Positions 57,485 through 64,000 of a DNA stretch of 64,000 nucleotides are shown one piece after another. The DNA is from CAYNZV01 sp965217095. Lineage in GTDB: Bacteria; Latescibacterota; UBA2968; UBA8231. The notes beneath the pieces were generated by a model. That model had not been told where the DNA came from and ran no database searches. It saw only the letters and a program-made list of their open reading frames with translations. The stretch spans positions 2,108,001 to 2,172,000 of the forward strand of contig OZ244235.1 of assembly GCA_965217095.1 (NCBI GenBank). The letters run 5' to 3'. A program made the translations under genes and the position numbers. The stretch's first letter is position 1; each line of letters starts with the position of its first letter.

Positions 57485-59774
57485 TTGGGGTCACGCAGGG
57501 CAGAAGCACCAGACCTAACAAGAAGAAGATCGACAGGAGAACCAGCGCAACCAGCAGAATGAGCGTCAACAAGACGATGCCTATCAGGCGAACGACCGTT
57601 TGAAAGACGAACCTCACCAAGAGGTAGGTGAGAGCGAGCGGAAACGTGATGGCGCGTGCGACCACCCACAGCCATCGCGGCCCGGCAATCCAACGACAGT
57701 AGGCCTGCATAGAGTTGGACAATGAAGTGGCGGCGCCCATCGTGAGGATGTCGGGCCACAGCCGGTCGAAGAAAGCCCAGCGCCCTAGTCTTGCAGACTC
57801 GCACCAGCCAACCACAACAGCCTGGAAGGTACGATCGGGCTTGATCCAAATTTTTTCGAGCGGTTTGGCCACCCACCACAACAGCTCGAAGACCACCATG
57901 ACCACCACCTTGAGCAGGGCGACGACAATGGTTACCGTGGCCAGCAGAACCCTCCACACGAGTTCATATAACAGGTAGGGCACAGATCCTGCACCGCGCC
58001 CGAGCCGCACAAGCAAACTCACCTCGTGATCGGCCAGCGCACTGCGTGCCCGCTCCATCGATTTGAGCTTGAGGAAGTCGGTCCGTTGCACACCCAAAGA
58101 ACCTGGCGAATCGGAATCCTTGATTCGGCGGGAGGCGAGCATCGGTATGAAAAACAAAGCCACGGCCAGGGATGCCGTAAGCGAGAATACCACGGTCAAA
58201 GCCATGTCCCCGAACACCTGACCCGCAATACCCTCGACGAACACGATCGGGAAAAACACGGCAATCGTGGTCAGCGTCGATGCGAATACGGCGCTACCTA
58301 CTTCGCCTGTGCCTCTGATCGTTGCGTTTACCAGATCGTCGCCTTCCTCGCGGCAACGGAAAATGCTCTCCAGCACCACAATCGAATTGTCCACCAGCAT
58401 GCCTATACCGAGAGCAAGTCCGCCGAGCGACATGATGTTGAGCGAAACGTCGAAGATGTGCATCGGAGCGAAAGTGGCGATGATCGAGATCGGAATCGTA
58501 ATGCCAACGATGAAGGTGTGCATCACGTTTCGCAGAAACAGGAAGAGCACGAGTATGGCCATCGCCCCCCCGATCAGTGCACTCTTTTGAACCTCATCGA
58601 TGGAGTTGACGATAAAGACCGACTGATCGGAAAGAACCTCCAGCTCCATGTCGGGCGGGAGCTGGTGGGTGATGAAGTCGGTAAGACGCAGATGCTCCAT
58701 GGTGCGCACCGCCGCCTCGCGCTTCTTCTCTTTCAGAATCTTCGCCGAGTCTTTTGTCTTGTCCTCTTCTTCTTCCTCCTCCTCGGTCTCCTCCGCCGCC
58801 TCGTCCGTCTTTTTCTCTGCCCGTGTTCTTATGTAGTCGCGTTGCTCCGGAAGGCCGTAGATTCGGTTGTGCACGAGCCTCGAAACGGTGACGAGGTTGG
58901 CGTCCGCCTCCTTGAACAGCTCCAGTTCCACACTCTCCCGGCCGTTGACCCGGGTTATAGCCTCGCGATCCCGAAACGATCGGCTAATCTTGGCAACATC
59001 CCGCAGCCGGATATCCGCTTCATCGTGTCGCGCCACCACCAGCTTGGCTATGTCTTCCAGCGAGGTGAATTCGTTCAAGGTCCGGATCAGGTACTCCACC
59101 TGCCCCTCGCGTAGCCGGCCTCCCGGCAGGTTCACGTTGCCCTGCTCCAGCCGGCGGATAACCTCGGCGATGTCGAGTCCGATGAGCGCCAGCTGCCGCT
59201 CGTTCAGCGCGACGTGAATCTCCTCCTCCAAACCTCCTTTGACCTTTACAGCGGCAATGCCCGGTACTCGTTCGAGCTCGCGCTTGATCTCATTCTCGGC
59301 GAGAAAACGTAGGTCGTAGAGACTGTGGTCCCCGAACAGTCCGATCCGCATGAACGGATCAAGCGACGGATCGTACCGCAGCAACAGCGGCTTTGCGACA
59401 TCCAGCGGCAGATTGACGCGGTCGATCTTCTCGCGAATATCCTGGGAAGCCGCGTCCATGTCCGTATCCCAATTGAACTCGAGGATGACATCCGATTGAT
59501 CCGCCTTTGAAATGGAGCTGATACTTACGAGGTGCCTCACCACGCCCAGGGTTTGTTCCAGGGGCCGGGAAATCAGGGTCTCGATCTCTTCGGGCGCGGT
59601 ACCTGGAAACTCCGTCCGCACGGTCAGCGTCGGGTAGCTGATCTCGGGCATGAGGCTCAGGGTGAGTTGCTGGTAGGATACCGAGCCAAAGACGCAGATC
59701 GCCATCACCACCATCAGGATGGCGACGGGTCGTCGGGTAGTGATAGAAAAACGTGGACTAGCGGGTTCTTCCAT
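57177..59774 (-). CDS. RND efflux permease 1, N-terminal portion (HAE1-type, with unusual hydrophobic insertion)
   Basis: ATG 59774, MEEPASPRFSITTRRPVAILMVVMAICVFG (TM1), LTVRTEFPGTAPEEIETLISRPLEQ, GIGMLVDNSIVVLESIFR (TM4, proton-relay Asp). Coding sense holds to about 57492 (residue about 760); the rest of the frame to 57177 is out of register. Repaired, the whole gene 55936-59774 encodes about 1,278 aa, some 200 more than usual. The surplus is a segment at about residues 551-760, between TM6 (LFFIPMLASRR) and TM7, with several extra hydrophobic helices (VWRVLLATVTIVVALLKVVV, LIGIVLLTLILLVALVLLSI). A second addition is a strongly acidic stretch (TEEEEEEEDKTKD) in the first periplasmic domain. 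It follows the adaptor gene by 89 nt. Confidence 0.82.
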   Translation of the reverse strand: MEEPASPRFSITTRRPVAILMVVMAICVFGSVSYQQLTLSLMPEISYPTLTVRTEFPGTAPEEIETLISRPLEQTLGVVRHLVSISSISKADQSDVILEFNWDTDMDAASQDIREKIDRVNLPLDVAKPLLLRYDPSLDPFMRIGLFGDHSLYDLRFLAENEIKRELERVPGIAAVKVKGGLEEEIHVALNERQLALIGLDIAEVIRRLEQGNVNLPGGRLREGQVEYLIRTLNEFTSLEDIAKLVVARHDEADIRLRDVAKISRSFRDREAITRVNGRESVELELFKEADANLVTVSRLVHNRIYGLPEQRDYIRTRAEKKTDEAAEETEEEEEEEDKTKDSAKILKEKKREAAVRTMEHLRLTDFITHQLPPDMELEVLSDQSVFIVNSIDEVQKSALIGGAMAILVLFLFLRNVMHTFIVGITIPISIIATFAPMHIFDVSLNIMSLGGLALGIGMLVDNSIVVLESIFRCREEGDDLVNATIRGTGEVGSAVFASTLTTIAVFFPIVFVEGIAGQVFGDMALTVVFSLTASLAVALFFIPMLASRRIKDSDSPGSLGVQRTDFLKLKSMERARSALADHEVSLLVRLGRGAGSVPYLLYELVWRVLLATVTIVVALLKVVVMVVFELLWWVAKPLEKIWIKPDRTFQAVVVGWCESARLGRWAFFDRLWPDILTMGAATSLSNSMQAYCRWIAGPRWLWVVARAITFPLALTYLLVRFVFQTVVRLIGIVLLTLILLVALVLLSIFFLLGLVLLPCVTPIGRFRVSVRQGAAGVPVSVAMGAAPTVFGGGGSCCLFRPVLVSDGSAFRPRVDPSSPSGRIQSRGGVAGGFSIEQDGGGAWKDRNSGYGATGGDAGNHHRWC

Positions 59775-59863
59775 CTCTAGGCGCTTGGGAATGGAGAGCG
59801 GTTAGAAGGGGTTCACGCAGCAGGCTCGACGCAAGACAACTGCATCTGCCATTCAGGAAATGC

Positions 59864-61021
59864 TCAGCCCTCGTCGACGCTGGAACCGTCAGCTCCAACG
59901 GTTTCGGCCTCCGACTCCTCGGCGTTGACAATCTTAACCCGGGCCTTGTCTTTGAGACCGTTCTGGCCCACGACAATGATTTCTGTCTCCGCTTCTATGA
60001 GCGACAGCGACTCGACGAATTTGCTGTCTTCAAAGCCGGCGTCCAGCTTGACGCGCGTGGCCGTGCTATCCTCGACGATGAAAATGAAACGATCGCCTCC
60101 ATCGTAGACAACGGCCTCTTTGGGAACCAGTACGGCGCCTAAGTGGGTGTCCGTTACCACGCGGACATCGACGAAAATTCCCGGCCGCAGGTAGTCCCAC
60201 TTATCCTCGATGCCTATGGTCACCTTGAACGTGCCGCTCTTCGGATCCACGACCGGGCTGATTCGTTTCACGAATCCGTTGAACGACATCTCCTTGAGGA
60301 ACTCGGAGGTTATCACGGCTTCCTGGTTTTCACGAATGGCGGTCAGGTACTGTCCGGGAACGAACACCCGCGCGATCATGTCTTCCAGCTTTATCAGATC
60401 GAACAACTTGCTGCCTGCGGTTACGCGACTTCCGGTCTGGACACTGCGTTCGGTTATAACCCCGGAAAAAGGCGCCCTTATCACCGCGTGCTCCAGCTCC
60501 ATTTGCGTTTTGCGATACCGCAGCTTCGCCTGTTCCAGCTGAAATTTCTTGTCTTCGTACTCCTGATCGCTGATGAGCTTGCGCTGAAACATCTGCTCGG
60601 TCCGATCGTACCCGACCTGCAGATGCCGAAGATCGACTTCGCTCTCCTGAGCGGCGACGCGAAGCTCCTCGTCCTCTATCCAGACCAGGGTGTCTCCCGC
60701 CCCAACCCGGTCGCCTTCCTCGACGCGGACCGATTTCACCAGGTAGCCGCTCAATTGAGAGTGCACCTCGACTGCGGCTTCTGTTTCGATCGTGGAGTTG
60801 AAAAAGAGGAACGATGATATGTCGCCGTTGGTTGCCGGTGACGTTTCTACCGGAACCGCATCCACTACGACCGCTTTCGTGGTGTCGGTGGCCGTGCTGT
60901 CCGCACCGGTGCTATCGGCGCTGGCAGTGCCGTCCTCGTCGGAGGATCCGAATTTCTCGCAGCCGGAGATGATGAAGAAACTGAAAGCGACAATGAGGGG
61001 TCGAAAAGCTGCTAAACTCAT
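59864..61021 (-). CDS. RND efflux periplasmic adaptor (membrane fusion) lipoprotein
   Basis: 385 aa. Lipoprotein signal MSLAAFRPLIVAFSFFIISGC, then a Ser/Asp/Thr-rich linker, the first lipoyl half-motif (AAVEVHSQLSGYLVKSVRVEEGDRVGAGDTLVWIED), a short alpha-hairpin (LRVAAQESEVDLRHLQVGYDRTEQMFQRKLISDQEYEDKK), the second lipoyl half (AVIRAPFSGVITERSVQTGSRVTAGSKLF), beta-barrel and membrane-proximal domains. It bridges the inner-membrane RND pumps encoded just downstream to an outer-membrane channel; no tolC-like gene is in the window. First gene of the operon. The short hairpin suits CusB/MdtA-like adaptors. Confidence 0.92.
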   Translation of the reverse strand: MSLAAFRPLIVAFSFFIISGCEKFGSSDEDGTASADSTGADSTATDTTKAVVVDAVPVETSPATNGDISSFLFFNSTIETEAAVEVHSQLSGYLVKSVRVEEGDRVGAGDTLVWIEDEELRVAAQESEVDLRHLQVGYDRTEQMFQRKLISDQEYEDKKFQLEQAKLRYRKTQMELEHAVIRAPFSGVITERSVQTGSRVTAGSKLFDLIKLEDMIARVFVPGQYLTAIRENQEAVITSEFLKEMSFNGFVKRISPVVDPKSGTFKVTIGIEDKWDYLRPGIFVDVRVVTDTHLGAVLVPKEAVVYDGGDRFIFIVEDSTATRVKLDAGFEDSKFVESLSLIEAETEIIVVGQNGLKDKARVKIVNAEESEAETVGADGSSVDEG

Positions 61022-61140
61022 TGGATCTCGGCCCTTCGACGGCGTAGCGAGGGTTGTCTATCCCTTAGGAAATAATACATTAAGGTCGATTGGGAGAACG
61101 CGTTCGACCATAGATTCCCAATAATGGTGGACAGTGTCAA

Positions 61141-61398
61141 GTGCAGGTACAGCTCGGCTCCATTATCGTCGCGGTTCTCCTTTCGGCCGCATTTACTCGG
61201 TTTCTTCGCCAGGCCGAGATCCTAGCCGGGTTTCGGCTCGGCCTCGTCCAACGAATTCCCATCTTTAGGAAGGGTCATCAGTTGTCCCCACTGCCTGTCC
61301 TTCTGGCTGGCGATCGTATTGGGTGCGCTGCTGGTCCACGACCTGCTGAACTTCGGGATTATCGTTTTGCTTGGGTGGCGTGGCGCCTTCTTTCTTAA
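61141..61398 (+). CDS. DUF1360-like membrane protein start, frameshifted into the rhodanese frame
   Basis: GTG 61141 gives MQVQLGSIIVAVLLSAAFTRFLRQAEILAGFRLGLVQ, a hydrophobic start that makes sense up to about 61250. After that the sense reading moves to the next frame: EFPSLGRVISCPHCLSFWLAIVLGALLVHDLL, which has the CPxC...W pattern of DUF1360-type small membrane proteins. One extra base near 61245-61255 explains it. The remainder of this frame to 61398 is out of register. It should be read together with 61319-62059 as one gene. Confidence 0.6.
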   Translation: MQVQLGSIIVAVLLSAAFTRFLRQAEILAGFRLGLVQRIPIFRKGHQLSPLPVLLAGDRIGCAAGPRPAELRDYRFAWVAWRLLS

Positions 61399-62059
61399 CC
61401 GGTTGCTGGACGCAACGATTGCCGCGGCAGCTCCCGACTCGCTTTTCGGGAGCGACTGTCAGGTCTGTGGCGCGAGTTTCAGGAAGGATTTTCTAGAGCG
61501 GCGCGGGCATCTATTCTGTTCCTATCGATGCTGGTTCGACTTTCTTAAGGCGCGCGAGCAGTCGTTTCGCGCATCCGAATCGTTGCTGAATGAATTTGGG
61601 GACTTCGTAAGGCAGGAGATATATCCCATGAGTTACAAAAACGTCAAACCTGGAGAAGCCAAAGAGCTCCTGGATGGCGACGGCGGTTTTACCTACATCG
61701 ACGTCAGGTCCCAGGAGGAATACGAGAGCGGTCATCCATCGGGAGCGGTGAATGTGCCCGTCATGCACCGATCCGCAATGGGAATGGTTCCGAACGCGGA
61801 GTTCCTCCCGGTGATGGATCGCAGTTTCGACAAGGACGATCTGGTGATCATCGGGTGCCAGTCCGGGGCTCGCTCGATACGTGCCGCTGAAGGGTTAGTA
61901 GCGGCAGGCTTCACCAACGTCGTACACATGGATGGGGGTTTCGGGGGAACTCGAAACGAGCTCGGTGAGGTTATCGAGCCGGGTTGGGCGGAACTGGGAC
62001 TGCCGGTGGACCACGGATCCACAGACGGCGGTTACGAGCAGCTACACAGCGCGCAATAA
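61319..62059 (+). CDS. Membrane/zinc-ribbon/rhodanese-domain protein (continuation of frameshifted gene)
   Basis: From TTG 61319 the frame continues the membrane segment (ALLVHDLLNFGIIVLLGWRGAFFLNRLL), then a four-Cys zinc-ribbon-like motif (CQVCGASF...CSYRCWFDF, about residues 47-72), a linker, and a rhodanese domain from about residue 104 (MSYKNVKPGEAKELLDGD, YIDVRSQEEYESGHPSGAVNVPV) with the active-site loop GCQSGARS carrying the persulfide Cys. An internal ATG at 61628 has AGGAG 9 nt before it, so a free rhodanese may also be made. No stop separates the two halves. Together with the following precorrin-2 dehydrogenase it suggests sulfur or sulfite/siroheme metabolism. Confidence 0.75.
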   Translation: MGALLVHDLLNFGIIVLLGWRGAFFLNRLLDATIAAAAPDSLFGSDCQVCGASFRKDFLERRGHLFCSYRCWFDFLKAREQSFRASESLLNEFGDFVRQEIYPMSYKNVKPGEAKELLDGDGGFTYIDVRSQEEYESGHPSGAVNVPVMHRSAMGMVPNAEFLPVMDRSFDKDDLVIIGCQSGARSIRAAEGLVAAGFTNVVHMDGGFGGTRNELGEVIEPGWAELGLPVDHGSTDGGYEQLHSAQ

Positions 62060-62068
62060 CAGGTAGAT

Positions 62069-62722
62069 GTGACGGCACCTCTCAATCCGTATTTCCAGGT
62101 CGGCCTCGATGTTCTGGACAAAACCTGCCTCGTCGTGGGCGGTGGTTCCGAGGCGGCCGAGAAATGCGGGCGCCTTCTTCGCGCTGGTGCCTGCGTTCGT
62201 CTGGTAAGTCTGACACTCGTTCCCGAGCTGAAAGAGCGGTGCGCTGAGGACCGTTTGGAGTATCGTCCGCGAAGGTTCGAGGTCGCTGACCTGGAGGATG
62301 TCTTTCTGGTGCTCAACACGGTAGGTACTGACCCGGCGTTGGCCAGGGAGATCTTTGCGCTGACACGCGACCGCAACATCCTGCTCAACACCTACGATCA
62401 GCCGGGGCTTTCGGACATCGGCATGGCCGCCCTGGTCGATCCGGGGTACCTGCGGTTGAGCATCAGCACGAGCAACGCCAGCCCCGCGTTAGCGCGCCGT
62501 CTTCGACAGGATCTGGAAAACCTGTTCGACGACGAATTCGTCGAGTACCTCGAGCGCCTGGCCGCGGTTCGTCAGCACCTCAAAACCACCGAGGGAGACG
62601 GTTGCAAACGACGCGAGAAGCTGCGATCGACCGTACGGGATTTCCACATGGAGGGCCGTTTGAACTATCCCCAAGATTGGCGCCGGCGATTGGAAGAGAT
62701 CGTGGACGGCGAAGGCCATTGA
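62069..62722 (+). CDS. Precorrin-2 dehydrogenase / sirohydrochlorin ferrochelatase-type protein
   Basis: 217 aa, GTG 62069 (MTAPLNPYFQVGLDVLDKTCLVVGGGSEAAEKCGRLLRAGACVRLV). NAD-binding GGGSEAAEK, VLNTVGTDPALAREIF, YDQPGLSDIGMAALVDPGYLRLSISTSNASPALARRLRQDLE match the Met8/CysG N-terminal family, which oxidises precorrin-2 to sirohydrochlorin and may insert iron to make siroheme. It is the short form without the CysG methyltransferase half. It starts 10 nt after the rhodanese-containing gene, so the two probably form an operon. Siroheme and cobalamin share this pathway; no other cob or sulfite-reductase gene is present here. Confidence 0.9.
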   Translation: MTAPLNPYFQVGLDVLDKTCLVVGGGSEAAEKCGRLLRAGACVRLVSLTLVPELKERCAEDRLEYRPRRFEVADLEDVFLVLNTVGTDPALAREIFALTRDRNILLNTYDQPGLSDIGMAALVDPGYLRLSISTSNASPALARRLRQDLENLFDDEFVEYLERLAAVRQHLKTTEGDGCKRREKLRSTVRDFHMEGRLNYPQDWRRRLEEIVDGEGH

Positions 62723-62743
62723 CGATAATAGCTGCGATGTAAC

Positions 62744-64000
62744 CTACCGCACGACGCTCAGTTTGCCCTTTGCCAGGGTTGTTCCATCCGCGTCCGTAAT
62801 CACGTAGATGTAGACGCCGCCGGTCACCTCGAAACCGCTGGCATTTAGTCCCTGCCAGCGCACCTCGCGGCTGAGGGCACCCTGTTGCTCTTCTCGTCCG
62901 CTCCACACGCTGGACCCATCCGTCCCGAAAATTTTCACCGTCGAGTGCAGCGGCACGCCGGAAAAGGAAACAAACTCATTCTGTCGGACCTGGTATGGGT
63001 TCGGAAAAACCACTATCTCGCCGGAGGGGACGCGACGAAGACGCTGGACGGCGCGGTTGTCTTCCTCGGAAACCTCAGCTATCGCGTTCTCGACGTCGAC
63101 GTCGAACTGAAAAACCGATTCGCCGAAACGGTCCCAGGGCACAGCAAGATCGCGGGCATCTCCCGGCCCGAGATCGAGCTCGATCAAGGTCTCGTAGATC
63201 AGGACACAGCTACTGGTGTCGAGCGCACACTGCTCTAACCGCACTCGGGCGACACCCACCGCAGCACCGAGACCGATGTTGCTGACCCGAAGGCGGAGAG
63301 TGTCACGGTCGGTGGTCTTCAAGTCGCCCGCAAAAACAGCCAGATTGGGTAGACCGGAGGGCCGCGCGAACTGCCCTAGGAAGGCGATCGCCAGGCTGCT
63401 GCTGCGTTTGACCAGCTCCCAGTTGATGCTGTCGGGCACATCGGCAACGGTGTGATACTGGCTGTTGACCCGATACAGGCCTCTGCGCACCGCCGTAGAT
63501 GTGGAATCGGTGGGCAGATAGTTCTCGATGCCTAGGATGGCATCGTAGCCCCGAGCCCAGAAGGGTGCGTGGTCGCTCAGCAGAGCCGCCGCGTCCTCCA
63601 ACAGCTCCATCTCGAGGCCGATCCCAAACCGTTGATTGGTTTCGATTAACAGTTGGGCGATCCACCGCGATGCGGGATTCGCCACCACATGCATTCGCTG
63701 GCTGCGGTCGTTGAATCCAACCATGTCGAAATTCAACACGCCGAGGATTCGGTCATCCCGATCCGTCGCCTGCGCCGCAAAAGCGCGGCTGCCCCACAGC
63801 CCGATCTCCTCGCCCGAGAACGCGATGAACCGCACCGACCAGGGAAGTTCTTGTTGTGCCAGAACCCTGGCGCTTTCCAGGACCAGAGCTACGCCGGTGC
63901 CGTTGTCGTCGGCCCCAGGCGCCGGATCGGTATCCGCATTCCATCCGTTGCGGGAGCGCGATCCTATGGCGTCGTAGTGCGCGCAGACCATGTAATACCC
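62744..64000 (-). CDS. M28-family peptidase with T9SS-type C-terminus (5' end outside window)
   Basis: Open to the right edge (first visible residues GYYMVCAHYDAIGS), at least 418 codons. Zinc aminopeptidase motifs in order: CAHYDAIG (His), PGADDNGTGVA (bridging Asp), SGEEIGLWGSRAF (Glu-Glu), NFDMVGF (Asp), and YHTVADVPDSI (His). The dinuclear site is complete, so it should be active. A CARDB-like beta-sandwich follows (LRLRVSNIGLGAAVGVARVRL, residues about 235-320 of the visible part), then an FlgD-like/T9SS domain (VVFPNPYQVRQNEFVSF ... KLSVVR). Secreted or surface peptidase. Its stop faces the precorrin-2 dehydrogenase gene, 21 nt apart. Confidence 0.9.
   Translation of the reverse strand, partial: GYYMVCAHYDAIGSRSRNGWNADTDPAPGADDNGTGVALVLESARVLAQQELPWSVRFIAFSGEEIGLWGSRAFAAQATDRDDRILGVLNFDMVGFNDRSQRMHVVANPASRWIAQLLIETNQRFGIGLEMELLEDAAALLSDHAPFWARGYDAILGIENYLPTDSTSTAVRRGLYRVNSQYHTVADVPDSINWELVKRSSSLAIAFLGQFARPSGLPNLAVFAGDLKTTDRDTLRLRVSNIGLGAAVGVARVRLEQCALDTSSCVLIYETLIELDLGPGDARDLAVPWDRFGESVFQFDVDVENAIAEVSEEDNRAVQRLRRVPSGEIVVFPNPYQVRQNEFVSFSGVPLHSTVKIFGTDGSSVWSGREEQQGALSREVRWQGLNASGFEVTGGVYIYVITDADGTTLAKGKLSVVR

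Noticed and set aside
1..64000. tRNA, rRNA, CRISPR arrays, prophage
   Set aside because: Nothing resembling these was found on reading the intergenic regions; gaps are short and no regular direct repeats occur outside coding repeats.

Overview
The window reads as a chromosomal segment of an uncultured, Gram-negative, GC-rich bacterium of the FCB superphylum (Latescibacterota-, Eisenbacteria- or Zixibacteria-like; the exact phylum is inference). The main reason is eight large exported proteins ending in the roughly 85-residue FlgD-like / type IX secretion (T9SS type A) domain with the NYPNPFNP signature, encoded beside PorU- and PorV-like genes. Housekeeping genes (purD, folB, folK, rpmB, mutM, clpP, a Trm112-like gene) are scattered singly among them. 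I see no rRNA, tRNA, CRISPR array or prophage.

Layout. 1-3.6 kb: purD (cut by the left edge), a small Gln/Arg/Glu-rich protein, and a folB-folK-glycosidase operon. 3.7-18.0 kb: one long minus-strand gene set: PorU-like C25 protein, PorV-like barrel, an M6-like protein with FG-GAP repeats, a peptidase-MA/PD40/beta-barrel protein, two DUF5683-like membrane proteins and an M6/M30-like metalloprotease. The C25 and M6 domains have lost catalytic residues. 18.1-19.8 kb: rpmB, a small helical protein, Trm112-like and a two-TM protein. 19.9-35.7 kb: two giant tandem paralogous surface proteins (minus) and a divergent cadherin/Ig-like repeat protein (plus). The intergenic region between them carries two back-to-back sigma-54-type promoters.

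35.8-40.2 kb: minus-strand catabolic-looking operon (radical-SAM anSME-like enzyme, DUF6807/PmoA-family, sialidase-like propeller, aldo/keto reductase). 40.3-42.9 kb: a metallophosphatase, then a cobalamin riboswitch with its own terminator controlling one secreted beta-propeller protein, a candidate BtuG-like surface B12-capture protein. 42.9-48.5 kb: minus-strand operon of a tandem DUF5069 protein split by an in-frame TGA, an SDR, a chorismate-lyase-like protein and a GT-C-like membrane protein. 48.6-51.6 kb: mutM, clpP and a GT39-like glycosyltransferase. 51.6-61.0 kb: RND efflux operon (adaptor lipoprotein plus two permeases). The second permease is interrupted by a complete IS1595-like element; the first carries two single-base frameshifts and an extra hydrophobic insertion. 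61.1-64 kb: a frameshifted DUF1360-like/zinc-ribbon/rhodanese gene, precorrin-2 dehydrogenase, and an M28 peptidase with a T9SS-type C-terminus cut by the right edge.

Several promoters share a TTGACG / 17-nt spacer / TATATT-type architecture. At least four single-base disruptions (near 20656, 56294, 57494, 61250) and one nonsense codon (47894) are visible; two of the frameshifts lie in runs of four G, so sequencing or assembly error is a live alternative to real gene decay.
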